A DNA stretch of 64,000 bases from Calliopum simillimum (taxonomy: Eukaryota > Arthropoda > Insecta > Diptera > Lauxaniidae), in NCBI GenBank assembly GCA_951812925.1, contig OX638369.1:51455061-51519060 (forward strand), in the 5' to 3' direction. The notes under the pieces are model-generated. The model made no database searches. It saw nothing but the letters and a program-made list of their open reading frames with translations, and was not told the DNA's origin. The position numbers were made by a program, and so were the translations under genes. Below, in pieces: positions 1 through 11,350 of this stretch (position 1 is the stretch's first letter; each line of letters begins with the position of its first letter).

Positions 1-1333
1 TACTCGTTGATGATTTTAGTGACTTGGAGTTTTTCCAAAAGCTTGAAAAGTACGTTACAGCGCATTTCACTAAAGTACGATTTGTGCGTTTGCCCAAGCG
101 CCTGGGTCTAATTCGTGGACGCATGGCCGGTATACGTAATATGACTGCAGAAGTACTGGTAATCTTAGATGCACACATCGAAGTCGGTTACAATTGGTTG
201 CCACCACTATTAGAGCCTATAGCGCTTAATAAACGCACTCTTGTTTCCCCATTAGTCGATGCGATTCAGCCTGGAAACTTGGCTTACGTAGCTGTTCAAC
301 CGAAACAAGGAGGTTTCGCTTGGACTCTTACGTATATAGATACACCAATTTTACAAAAGGATTTAAGAAATAGTACAGAACCTTATAATAATCCAGTTAT
401 GCTGGGTGGCTGTTTTGCAATGTCTCGTGATTATTTTTGGGAACTTGGTGGCTACGATGAAGGTCTTCAGATATGGGGTGGAGAACAATTTGAATTAAGT
501 TTCAAGGTTTGGATGTGCGGCGGTGGTCAGTTACTAAATGTGCCTTGTTCAAGGGTAGGACATCATTTTAGACAAGATCTACACAAAGGATTAAATGTGA
601 AAGATCCAGATTTCTTGATTAAGGTAGCTTGTAGCAAAATTTTACCTAACATTTTTAAATGTCTTTTATTCAGAACAAAATACGTGTTGTTAAAGTATGG
701 CTGGATGACTACAAGAAATATTTTTATGAACAGCATTCAAATAAAGTACAGAGAATGTATGTCGGAGACTTAACAAAACAGACAGCATTACGTAAGAAAT
801 TGCATTGTAAAACTTTCGATTGGTACATGAACGAAATTGCTGTCAATGTACTTAATGATTATCCTCCAGTTCAGCCGCCACCTTATGCTGTTGGTGCTAT
901 TCAAAGTGCTAGATTACCATACTTATGCATCGATATTAGATATCGGCCTTTAAAACCAGCTTTAAATAAATGCTCTAGAAATCTTCAAAAACCCAATGAT
1001 AGGCAAATGTTTCTATTGAGATGGAATCAAGATCTACAATGGGGTGACTCTTTTCTTTGTTTGGATGTTCCAGGGTTGCACGAAAATGCACCAGTGATTA
1101 TGTTTGCTTGTCACAATCATGGCGGAACACAATTTTGGTATTATGATCGAAGTAATAAATGGCTGGTTAATCGCCCATATGGTACATATTGCCTAGAGAT
1201 TTTTCCGCAAAATATGACTTTGGTCGTCAACATCTGCGATAAAAAGAATTTAAATATGAAATGGAACTTTGGCATGATTAATGAAACAGCACTTGATAGA
1301 TTTTATGAAAATATAAGCAGAATAAAACTCTAA
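1..1333 (+). CDS. Polypeptide N-acetylgalactosaminyltransferase, Pgant-like copy A (5' partial)
   Basis: This is the 3' part of a GALNT-family gene. The enzyme starts mucin-type O-glycosylation by moving GalNAc from UDP-GalNAc onto Ser/Thr in the Golgi lumen. Exon 2 runs from the window edge to 623, the intron is 624..673 (GT..AG, 50 bp, phase 0), and exon 3 is 674..1333. The family's metal and donor-binding signatures are present: a D-A-H motif, WGGE, and VGHHFR, which matches the usual VGHVFR. Exon 3 encodes a ricin-type lectin domain with CID, CLD and CLE repeats. Exon 1 and the start of exon 2 lie outside the window, so the N terminus cannot be judged. Reading through the intron would shift the frame, so the splice is needed. 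Compared with copies B and C it has its own residues in the loop around 255..350. GALNT identity is firm; the exact paralogue is not. Confidence 0.93.
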
Positions 1334-1369
1334 ATCAAAATTCGGTAATAATTAACATATAACATATTT

Positions 1370-1511
1370 CTGTGGCAACAAACCATAGTAGCTTAAGTCG
1401 GTCTTTGATCAGAAGGCAATACAGTTTAAATCCGTTACATAAGCATAGACTTCATGCTGCTTTGCAATGTTATCAAAGATCGACTTAAGCTACTCTGGTT
1501 TGTTGCCACAG
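1370..1511. repeat. 142-bp palindromic MITE with ATTT target duplication
   Basis: The terminal inverted repeats start CTGTGGCAACAAACC and are about 40 bp long, so the whole element folds into a hairpin. ATTT flanks both ends. The corresponding place after copy C (about 34030..34045) has one ATTT and no element, which acts as an empty site. Copy B carries the same element with its right end missing (22057..22189). Confidence 0.8.
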
Positions 1512-2628
1512 ATTTGATAAGGGCAAATTGAGCAATCTTATTGGTTCAATCGTATATTTGTTATTAATTACCAAATATGTATTTGAATCTAAAGACCTTT
1601 ATTATTTTTTATTTAAAACTTTATTATAATTAATGTTTTTATTAATTAGGAACTTACATGGCAATAGTTGCTTAGATCACGGCGACATCATAAAATATAA
1701 TAAATGTTCTAAATTAAAAAAAAAACTCTTCTCTGAAATTGGAATGCATTCGTCAAGTTGCAAACAAATTAAAAAAAAATTGAAAAAAAAATCTGGTCTT
1801 TGTGGGGATCGAACTCATCCCTCCAGGGCATTTTGTTCTTTTTTATATGCTACCATATATTTACCAGCTACATTTGTAACCATGGTTCATTGCAATCGTT
1901 TGAGGGAATCCATGTATAGCGAATTGGAATTATGCCGCGCGTATTGAATTCTTTAAACCTCTGGACGCAATGACCGAATGTAAATTACTGAATCTTACAG
2001 CTTAACTGTCAGAACTATAAAATAACTAAAGAAATATACGAAAGACTTATAACGAATCACAAAGTCAATCAAAGTATATCTAATAAAATAATTAATTAAA
2101 AAAGTGTTCTTGTCTGAGATTTGAACATACTCCCAGGTTATCAGTCAAACGTTTTATACATTCAGCTTACTCTGTCTACATTTGTATTGATTGTAATTTT
2201 ATATTGATTTTAAACAAAAAGTCAAACAAAAAGTTCAACAAGTATTGATTGTTTTTATTACTTATTAATTACAAGTTGTTTAGAAAATACCTAGTACAAA
2301 TCTAATTGAAATTATGTTGATATCTTTTTTTTCCTCAGAGATATCCTGACCTAAAGAAACAAAAAAGTGCAAAAAACCCGTTTTTCCAATATTTCGGTCT
2401 ACGTTATCTCTTAGAAACATGAAGGTACCAACATAACTTACATAAGGTTTTAAAGAAAATGATTAAGGCTTTTAAGTTCTTTATCCAGATTTAACGAATA
2501 AATGCTATGCTAAATAGTTATATAGCTCAAAAAAATGGCAAAAAACGATTTTTTTTTGTTTTTAGGCTAGAATATCATTTGAATGATAAGTAAACAGAAT
2601 CTGGAAAAAAATTTGATGTGCTACGACG
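1512..2628. repeat. Downstream block shared by all Pgant copies, with two tRNA-like modules
   Basis: This AT-rich stretch follows copy A and recurs after copy B (22190..23190) and copy C (34030..35234) with the same order of landmarks. On the minus strand it contains two tRNA-like modules with B-box-like sequences: one near 1795..1890 (GAGTTCGATCCCC) and one near 2105..2185 (GTTCAAATCTC). Neither folds into a good cloverleaf by eye, so I read them as SINE-like relics rather than tRNA genes. The open frame at 1633..1947 is not conserved between copies, and I do not call it a gene. Confidence 0.65.
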
Positions 2629-3624
2629 CACTATGGTTTTTTTTTTTTGGCAAAAAAGTGCACACAAAAATAATTCACTACAAGGGCACATTTTCTTTAA
2701 AAAAACTTAAGGCGAAATCAAAGGTTATACATTCACCTATCTGAAAAGATGCCCGCTTTTTCCAGCATCTGATCCACAAAATAGTGACACTCGTCGAAAT
2801 CGATTTTTCTGTTTAAAAATGTTAGTCGCATTAAACGCAGGAGTGATGCAGGAATAAATTTATGCGCATTCAATCAAATCAAGTAAGATGAAATCAACTC
2901 ATATTGAAAATGGGCAGTGCCACGCCCCAAAAACAAATTCGTCATGTCTCCAAAACTATCAGCCGCAGATTGATAAGATTCGGTATGTTTGTAATAGGCA
3001 CAGAGAGGAATAAAATCTACTGAAAAAGTGATGCCACGCCCCAAAAATATAAAATACATCATATCTCCGAAACTATTTGACCCATGTGGATTAAATTCGG
3101 TTTATATACAAAGGCCATCAAGACAAATAACATCTGCTGAAAAATATGTGGTGTCATGCCGACAGGCAGAGCTACATGAATGATCTTGTTCCCTATAGAA
3201 CAGAGTGGCAATTAATAAGGATATGTTCATTGTTGTGTGTGGTACCGCCCTTTTTTCAGCAAATGTTATTTGACCCACTACCCTTTATATATATACCGAA
3301 ACTCATCCCTATGGCTCAAGTAGTTTAGCAGATATGATAAGTTTTATATTTGTAGGGTGTGGCACCGCCCACTTCTTTAGTGGATATTATGTCTCTCTGT
3401 GCTGTTACAAACATACCGTATCTTATCTATCTGCATCTAATAGTTTCGGAGACATGACGGATTTGTTTTGGGGGCGTGGCACCGCCCATTTTCACTTTGA
3501 ATTGATTTTATCTAACTTGATTTGATTGGATGCACATGCGACTAACATTTTTAAACGGAAAATTCGATTTTTTCAAAATTCAAGAGATTTCGACGAGTGT
3601 CACTTTTTGTGGATCAGATGCTGG
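2629..3624. repeat. Foldback element with internal satellite-like units
   Basis: The sequence at 2760..3150 is repeated in inverted orientation at 3235..3624. Inside the arms are diverged tandem units of roughly 115-120 bp, each carrying a palindrome related to GGGCGGTGCCACGCCC followed by a stretch like ATCTCCGAAACTATTTGA. The outer left end (CACTATGG followed by a T run) has lost its partner on the right. Related copies are at 23190..23708 and 26697..27403. Small open frames inside are by-products of the repeat. Confidence 0.7.
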
Positions 3625-5000
3625 TTTAAAACGGGTTAAGGCACACCACGTGCCTTCTTAAATTCCAGTGAAAAATACTTGGATTCCGACCCTTGAACAA
3701 GAGGCACTACACAGCAAAAAGTTTTGAAATTTGGCACAGATGTTTTTTGCATTAAAATAATAAAAATTTGTGAATATGCACAAAATATAAAGACGGACTC
3801 GCCTACCTCACATACAAAGTTAGGGCGTGGCCGAAACTTTTTTCCAAATGGTTATCAATTTTCATTAACTTGATCAAACTGATTTCAAAAATGTTACAAA
3901 TTTTATGCTGTCTTCTACAGTTTACAAGTTATGAGAAAATAACGAAAATTAACTTTATAAAAACTAGATTTCGTTTGTTTGTGTATCTGTCTCTTATTGA
4001 CTCGGAAGTTATTACATTGTGTTAATATAAAAAAAGCTAAGTAATGGAATAAAAAGTGGGCAGTGCCACGCCCTGCAAAAATTAACTTATTATATCTTCG
4101 AAACTCTTTGATGCAGATGAGTAAAAATCACCAGAACAAATAATGTTCACTGGAAAAATGGGCGGGGCCACGCCCTAAAAAAAAAAATAAATTCAACACT
4201 CCTCTGACAATATTTGACGCAGATAGATATGATTTGGTACATATGCTAAGGTAATTAGAACAAATAATTCTCACCAGAATGGGAGGGTTTGTATGGAACG
4301 GCGGTCATATATAGTAATAATGTTTTTACATTAAAATAATAAAAATCTGTGAATGTGAACAAAATCCGCCGACGGACACGCCTACCTCCCATACAAAGTT
4401 AGGGCGTGGTCGGAATTTTTTTTCAAAATAGGAGCAATTTCAAATAACTTGACCCCGCTGATTTCAATAATGTTAAAAATTCTGAGCTATCTTTTATAGT
4501 TTTCAAGTTATGAGGAATAAACGATAATCTACTTTATAAAAACTAGATTTTGTTTGTTTGTGTATTTGTCCCTTATTAACTCGGAAACTAAGTAACCGTT
4601 TTTAAAGAAGTTTTTATACTGTGTTAGCCCCCCAAAATTTGGTAAATGTGTAAAAATCATCAGGACAAATAATGTTCACCGGACAGATGGGCGGTGCCAC
4701 GCCTTCAAAAAAGTAAATTCATTATTTCTCTGACAATATTTGCCGCACTTTGATATGATTGGGTACACATGCTAAGACAATTAGAACAAATAGTTCTCAC
4801 TAAAAAAATAGGCGGTAATACGCCCCTCTGAATGCTGATTCATCATATCTCAGAAACTGCTTGACGTAGATAGACAAAATCTGGTACATATGCAAAGGGC
4901 ATTTGGAAAAATAATTTTCAATGAAAAAATGGGCAGTGCAACGCTCTACGAAAATAAAATTTGTCATATTACTAACGCTACTTGGCGCAAATTATAAGAT
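3625..5000. repeat. Direct satellite-like array continuing from the foldback
   Basis: More diverged units with GGGCGGTGCCACGCCC-type palindromes (about 4057, 4161, 4690, 4811 and 4931) continue in one orientation. The same stretch follows the CR1-like LINE at 52259..53260. It therefore belongs to the duplicated downstream flank of Pgant copies A and C. Confidence 0.65.
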
Positions 5001-6053
5001 TTGGTAAAATGCTTTGCTATGGTATGTCCAAGTAAAGAGAGGGCAATTTCCAAGGGGCTGAAAAGGGGGGGAACGTACTCTTTACCTACTACCCTTTCGT
5101 TAGAAAAAGCATCTTCCGAATTTAAGCAGACTGTAGGCTTAAAATTGATTGATCTTTTAAACGTTGAAGAATATAAAGAAATAAAAATAGTTTGTTTTCT
5201 CAAAAACTGCAACAGGAAAAAATTCATAGAAAAAAAAGTTTTTAAAAAGGCAGTAGGTACTTTGCATTTCAATTTAGCATACTTGGCCACATATTATATT
5301 GGAAAATAATGAAAATCAGAAAATGCGTTTTTTTTTTTATGTCAAAGTTTGCATTTTTTCCATTTTTACCATTTTTTTTTTTTAATATTTGAAAAATCAC
5401 TATACCTACGTGTAGTTCACATAAAATCTGCAGAAAACAAATAGGTAATTTTTAGCAAAATAGAAACAATATATTTTTTAACGATATGCCACATAAGTGC
5501 ATACGGCTTAAAACAAATTAACTAGATTGTTTATCCAGAATTATCTAATATAAAAACTTCCATAGAGCATTTTTGCTATTTAAAGTCCAATTTTGAGCCC
5601 ACTGTGTAACTAAAGCAAAACAAAATTTTAAGATCCTATAGTTTTTTTCCGTTACTAAGTATTATCTGACGATTGGCTTAAAGTTTTTTTAAATCCATAG
5701 CACTCTCAAATTTTACCTATTTATGGCCACAATCTTCCATTGTGTGGCATTTTGAATTTTTTGCTTATATGGGAGGTGCCACGCCCTCTTGTTCGAATTC
5801 GCCTAGTTGTTGCCCAGAGCTTGCGCTAACTAGAGCTGCGACATCGACATTGATGTTGATGAAACATATTCTTTTAATGGTAATGAAACATTTTTCACTA
5901 CCTACTAAAAATGAAAAAAATTGTCGCCTCTGATCAGTTATTTGCAATTAAGAGAAAAATATTGGTGGACTGTATTGGAGCTTACAAAATTGTTTTCGTA
6001 CGAGTTATGGCTTAGAAAATATCTAAAAAAGAAAACTGGAAAAGTTGGTAGCG
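5001..6053. other. AT-rich stretch, no gene seen
   Basis: The first 300 bases match the end of the repeat near 53200..53400. There the open frame of 5001..5309 is broken by frameshifts, so that frame is not supported as a gene. The rest is homopolymer-rich sequence with one more GGGAGGTGCCACGCCC-like palindrome near 5771. Confidence 0.4.
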
Positions 6054-6057
6054 TATA

Positions 6058-7381
6058 CCCAACCAACAATTTTATAACCTTTTCAATTTTTAAGCTTGGG
6101 AAAAGTTAATTTTCAAATGTTTTCATAACCAATTTTCAAACGTTTGGAAAATATTATTTTTTTATTATTTTTAAAATTGATTTGCAAAGTTAAAATCAAC
6201 AATTGGAAAATTATTTATTTTCAAACGTTTCAATAACCAAACATTCTAAAAATTTTTTATTTTATTTTTTCAATGACTTATTGAGCTAAGTAAAACACAA
6301 GGCATTTGAATAATAACTGGCACGTTAGGTCAGTTGATAAGATTGTCGACTCATAACTTGGAGGTCATAGGTTCGATTCTCAGCAAACATAAATTTTTTT
6401 TTTATTTTTAATTAAATATAAAAATGTTTGGAAAACGTTGTTTTATGAACATAATAAAAGCTAACAAAATGTTAATTGAAAAGTTAAAAAAACAATTTAA
6501 AAATATTGAATAAAAAAATCTGGAAAATATTGTATAAAAACATTTATAAAAAGCTTGTTCCAAATGGTTTTCACAAGCTTGCTATGAGGGGTCCAGTTTC
6601 GATTATTAAATAATTAGAATTCAAGAATTTCCAAACGAAATGTTTGCTTCAATAAGCGTATAATAAGTTATTTTCCAAACGTTTTTGTTTGTTGGGAAGT
6701 TATTTTCCAAACGTTTTTGTTTGTTGGGATCTTTTCAATTTTTAAGCTTGGGAAAAGTTAATTTTCAAATGTTTTCATAACCAATTTTCAAACGTTTGGA
6801 AAATATTATTTTTTTTTTTGTTATTTTCAAAATTGATTTGCAAAGTTAAAATCAACAATTGGAAAATTATTTATTTTCAAACGTTTCAATAACCGTTTTC
6901 CAAACATTCGAAAAATTGTTTATTTTATTTTTTCAATGACTTAACGAGCTAAGTAAAACACAAGGCATTTGAATCATAACTGGCACGTTAGGTCAGTTGA
7001 TAAGATTGTCGACTCATATCTTGGAGGTCATAGGTTCGATTCTTAGCAAACATAAATTTTTTTTTATTTTTAATTAAATATAAAAATCTTCGGAAAATGT
7101 TGTTTAATGAACTTAATAAACAGTAACAAAATGTAAAGTGAAAAGTTAAAAAAACAATTTAAAAATATTGATTAAAAAAATTTGGAAAATATTGTATAAA
7201 AACATTTATAATGTGCTTGCTCCAAATGATTTTCACAAGCTTGCTATGAAGGGTCCAGTTTCGATTATTAAATAATTAAAATTCAGGAATTTCCAAACAC
7301 TTTGCAAGTTAATTTCCAAATGAAATGTTTGCTTCAATAAGCGTATAATAAGTTATTTTCCAAACGTTTTTGTTTGTTGGG
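6058..7381. mobile_element. Dimeric TIR element with two tRNA-Met-like modules, TATA-flanked
   Basis: The ends are inverted repeats (CCCAACAAACAAAAACG type; left end CCCAACCAACAA, right end TTGTTTGTTGGG), and TATA flanks both sides (6054..6057 and 7382..7385). The inside is a head-to-tail duplication with a period of about 652 bp (for example 6079 and 6731), and the terminal motif recurs at the junction near 6680..6730. Each unit has a tRNA-like stretch (about 6320..6390 and 6980..7050) with a CTCATAA anticodon-loop-like sequence and a GGTTCGATTC B-box. No coding frame is seen. Confidence 0.65.
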
Positions 7382-7756
7382 TATATGCGGCTTATCGGCT
7401 TATGTGTTTTCATACAAATTTGTTGATTTTTAAATTGGCAATAAGAAATTGTATCTATAAATGATAAGCCACATGTGCGCACATAGAATTTACAGTTTAG
7501 GAGCTATTCCATAAAATAAAATAAAATGTAGAAAAACTGTTTTTATGGAAGGAATAATATATATCGTCCCTTTACAAGTGAAAAGTACTGAGTTAGTCTT
7601 CCCGAGTTTGGAGTTATTTGGTATTCCTGGTCTCACATATTACAGTCTATAGTTTGATAAGATCCATTTAGCCATATCTCTGTCAAAAAGTGGTTATTTT
7701 CATCATAAAAGTAAAAGCAAAACACCGATTTCCATACAAAAAAAAAAAAAACAAAA
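7382..7756. other. Intergenic stretch, nothing recognised
   Basis: This is AT-rich sequence between two mobile elements. A short stretch (GATAAGCCACATG) resembles one near 5485. I see no gene or regulatory signal. Confidence 0.4.
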
Positions 7757-8270
7757 TGTAAAGTAAACCATATGTAAAACATGACGGTGGTTCACTAATG
7801 GTATGGGGCTCTTTTTCAGCAGTTGGGCCTGCAATACTCCATTTTGTTGATAGTAGTAAGGATCATAAGATGTATTTGAATATTTTAAGACTAAATTTAT
7901 TGCAATGTATGGATAAACTTGGTGAATGTAGTAATAGGTACTCTTACCAAGATAACGATTTCAAACAAATTTCTTATGATATGAGATCATGGATTCATTA
8001 CAACTGTCCCAATGTATTCGTAACACTAGCGCAGGGTCCAGATATCATTGCTTTTGAAATCTCGTGAAATTATCTGGACGCAAAAGTTCGCCAGCGCAAT
8101 AAATATTCCTTCAAAAACTGAACTGAAAAGGGTATTCATGAAAAATGGAAAAATATTTATCCGAGCTTTTTTGAAAAACTACTTCAAAGGATTCCAAAAG
8201 GACTAAACGTAACTGAACTCATGTAAAAATTATCATTTGCTAAGGTATACGACTTTGGCTATGGTACTGA
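7757..8270 (+). pseudogene. Tc1-like transposase fragment
   Basis: The plus strand encodes a broken C-terminal half of a Tc1-family transposase. It reads VKHDGGSLMVWGSFSAVG, close to the family's KHGGGSVMVWGCFS block, followed by a QDND remnant of the second catalytic aspartate block and a degraded SPD region. The frame breaks after the segment ending at 8067 and can be followed to about 8270 only through stops and shifts. The N-terminal DNA-binding half and clear terminal repeats are missing. It is a dead relic. Confidence 0.7.
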
Positions 8271-8497
8271 ATATGCTTGATTCTGTAACTTTTTATTTAT
8301 TTTCAAAAATAACGGAAAATTTCAAGTTTGTTTTTTTTTAAAAATTGAAGGATTAAATATGCTATTTAAAAATGTATTTCAAGTTTCTTAAATTAGTTTT
8401 GCGTACTTAGTTTTGAGGCATTGAAAAAAAGATTTTTTGGTGTACGAGTTTGGCTTCAAGCTACTTTAGATTTTCAAATATATCAGAAGATTTAAGC

Positions 8498-9970
8498 TTT
8501 ACAGTGGCTCACAGCTTATTTCGTGCAGTAATATTTTTTAACTTTGAAACACTGCATCTTAAAAACTAATAGGGGAGATGTGTGTACCTTGGCCCCAATG
8601 TACCTCGGTCCGAGTGTCGGTTGCCACTCAATAGTTGCCCGTGTACGATAGTGTTCCTATATGGAATATTAGTAGACTTTAGACCGTGTGTATAAAAAGT
8701 GACGGAAAATGTGTTTTTGGTTTGTAAAAATTAGTTTTTGGATTAAACTACGAAACGTTTTGTGAAAAACTTACTTGAAATATTTCAGTTTTACAACTTC
8801 GGGAAGGAAGTTTAGTTATCGTTTTAAGCTTTTAGTGTGTTTTAGATGTATTTTCATTAATATATGTTATGGGTGTTGACAGTTTTCAAAACATGCTGCC
8901 TGTGTGTACCTTGGACCTATGTTTATTGACCAGCGAGCCTTTTACGTGATTAATGTATTTATTTGCAACCATTTTGTTTAATTAATTGTTTTTTTCTAAA
9001 TGGAATTTTTTGTGTTATAATTTTTGTTTATGATTTTTTTTGACAAAAATGTTACTTTGACTACATAATAAATGGTTCTTTTTTAATTTATTACCTATAT
9101 ACAATGTATTCTCTTTTATTTTTGATAGTCCAAGGTACACTTGCATGGTGTACCTTGGACCGTTTGAGATTGGAACAGAAAAAGTAATATTTCTACTCAA
9201 TGGCAAGACATGGAAATACCATTGTCACGTTATTTGATGCTGCAAGCATTGTAGATATATAACTTAATAAAAAAACTAAAGAATCTTTTTTGGAAAATCC
9301 AGTACATTGAAAAAACTGAAAGCGGACCGAGGTACACACATCTCCCCTACATATATCATAAAATTTTGAATGCAGGCTGAGACGGGCCTATTGTTCATAA
9401 TAAGTAAAAGAAAATTTACTAAACTGATTCCGAGACGCTTATGACGGAAAAAACCGATTTAGCAGGAACAATTCAGGTCACAAATTATTTTGTGTGGATG
9501 CTTATTTTCCCTTTGGAGACAGCGTTTGCGTTATTTAACGGAAATTTCTTTTTCCATGTTCTAAGTATGTGTGATATTCCAAACCAAATGCAGCCAATTT
9601 TTAGTTTGATTTTGTGCATGTGAGAGTAAAAAAGTGCAATTTGCAGAAATGGGTCGCCGAGCAGTGAAAATCGGTGTTAACTTATATTAAGAACGGTCAA
9701 TCCCTGCGCAAAGCTGCTAAATATGTTAATTTGAGTCCAGCTCACAGTGCTAAGTAAAATTGAACGCTTCGTTCATGCAAATCGGGACCAAAAAATGGAT
9801 AAAATTGCGTCAAACCCCATTTTTAACAACTCACACTATCAGCTCCAAAAATAGTCACAAACATACAGCACAAACAAAGCAAGCCGCACAGTGCAACAAC
9901 TGTCCAACTTGTGCATCGAGATCACAATTTTAAAGACTAAGTAGCGCTTCATAAGGAGCAAAAAGAATTT
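8498..9970 (+). pseudogene. Tc1-like element relic, left inverted arm
   Basis: This segment is repeated in inverted orientation at 12780..13415, apart from a 776-bp insertion (8572..9347). From 9648 it encodes a degraded start of a Tc1-like transposase: MGRRAVKIG, then GQSLRKAAKYVNLSP, a helix-turn-helix region, with stops and shifts between. The outer end includes GCTTATTTCGTGCAG. The arms are either one long-armed foldback or two Tc1-like copies in opposite directions. The small frame at 9441..9623 is not supported as a gene. Confidence 0.6.
8572..9347. repeat. 776-bp MITE with TA target duplication
   Basis: The terminal inverted repeats begin GGGGAGATGTGTGTACC. TA lies at both sides (8570..8571 and 9348..9349). 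The uninterrupted target is visible in the inverted arm near 13345, where the flanks join across a single TA. The core word GTACCTTGGACC, or close variants, occurs at both ends and also internally near 8913 and 9128. No transposase is encoded. Confidence 0.8.
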
Positions 9971-10300
9971 ATCTTTTTCCGCCATCTTGCACTCTCTGAC
10001 AACTCGACTAAATAAAACACAAAGTATTCATTTATGCATAGAATTTTATTAAGTTGACAATTACAGATTTTTATTATAAATTATCAGATTATAAATAATA
10101 GCTCAAAGATCTCTGAATATTTTGGTAGCAAAATTTTACTTTTTTTTTATATGTACGATGACTGCAGTCATTTTGACCTTAAGATTTGCCCTCAGCAACA
10201 TCACTTAGTTCGAAAACTATTATCAGCATTATGGATGGTATGAGCCAAATTTTAAGTTGTTTCATCGTTCGCGTTTAATATGAAATCAGATTCAGATTAA
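9971..10300. other. Stretch with no gene seen
   Basis: AT-rich sequence lies between the Tc1-like relic and the solo LTR. I see no coding frame or repeat structure. Confidence 0.4.
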
Positions 10301-10336
10301 CTCTTGTAACGTCCCGAGTGACTCACAAAGACAACA

Positions 10337-11236
10337 CCAAACACGCCCAAGGGGAAAAGTAGTGCTTCAAAAACCCTTCTGAAGTGCATCCTTTTCACCA
10401 ATAAGCGCTTCCGCTCCGTAAGAACAATACTTTCTTTTTAACATTGCATGTCATAGGATGTAAGCGAGCAAAAGCTTACCGCAGCCTTACCAAAAAAGAG
10501 TTTTTAAAGCGCTTATATGTAATGCTGCGGTAAGCGTTTTTTCAATAAAATTTAAAAAAAGAAAAAAAAAAGAAAAAAAAAAAAAAAAACTGCCCGCGCC
10601 AGGATTTGAGTCCACGACCCTTCGCGTGCTAGATATTTTTTTCTTACATTTACCAACCCTTTAGACCGCTCCACCAACGCCCGATGATATGAAGAGGTAT
10701 TAAATTTGTATATTAAGCAAATGTTGTCCTGCAGCATTACATAGAATCATTGTGCAATCAGTTTCAATTCAAGTAAGCAAAAGTAAATAAAAATGAGAAA
10801 TTAAAATAGAAAAGTGAAATAAAAAAGGTTGAATAAAAAATATTTTAATAAAAAAAAAAAAATAAAGCAAAAACAAATAAAAAAACGAAAAAAAAAATTC
10901 ACCCGGGCTGGGTTCGAACTCACGTTGTTCTTACTGCAGCCTTATATGGAATCATTGTGTAATCAATTTCAATTTGGTTAAACAAAAGTAAATTAATAAG
11001 AGAAAGGAAAATAGAATAGTGAAATAAAAGATGTTGAATAAAAAATATTTAATTAAAAAAAAAAATAAAGCAAAAAAAAGTAAAAAAAAAAAATCTCTCG
11101 GGCTGGGTTCGAACTCACGTTGTTCTTACTGCAGCCTTATAAAAAATCATTGTGATAGTGCTTCTAAATTTCTATGGGGACAAGCACTTTTAAAGTGCTT
11201 GGATCAGAAGCGCTAGAAATTTTTCCTCTTGGGCGT
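10337..11236. repeat. Insert with inverted ends inside the solo LTR, tRNA-like and tandem units
   Basis: The ends are inverted copies of a CGCCCAAGGGGAAAA-type sequence followed by a GTGCTTC-type stretch. Inside are a hairpin near 10474..10528 (GCTTACCGCAGC paired with GCTGCGGTAAGC), a tRNA-Leu-like stretch on the minus strand (about 10588..10690, containing GGTGGAGCGGTCTAAAGG), and two tandem units of about 200 bp (10741..11145). Both tandem units end in a GAGTTCGAACCC B-box on the minus strand. I could not define a clear target duplication. Confidence 0.55.
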
Positions 11237-11342
11237 TAACTTAATTCCCCCATTAGTTAATTTATGTGCATGTAAGCAACAACAAATATACTGTTGACAC
11301 ACAAATACACGCATACAAAGAAAATTACAAACCGATCGCGAC

Positions 11343-11350
11343 TATAAAAG
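11343..11350 (+). promoter_or_regulatory. TATA box of the solo LTR
   Basis: TATAAAAG is the only strong TATA box in this LTR and lies upstream of the polyadenylation signals, as expected for the U3-R boundary. Retrotransposon LTRs act as promoters; activity here is not known. Confidence 0.5.

Noticed and set aside
1633..1947. Open frame of about 104 codons after Pgant copy A
   Set aside because: The same DNA after copies B and C is broken by stops and indels, and it overlaps a repeat with a tRNA-like module.
5001..5309. Open frame of 102 codons at the end of the satellite-like array
   Set aside because: The homologous stretch near 53200..53400 is frameshifted, there is no recognisable domain, and an open frame exists on both strands.
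6320..6390. Possible functional tRNA-Met gene
   Set aside because: It has the B-box and anticodon-loop-like words but poor stem pairing by eye. It is repeated inside a mobile element, so I treat it as tRNA-derived.
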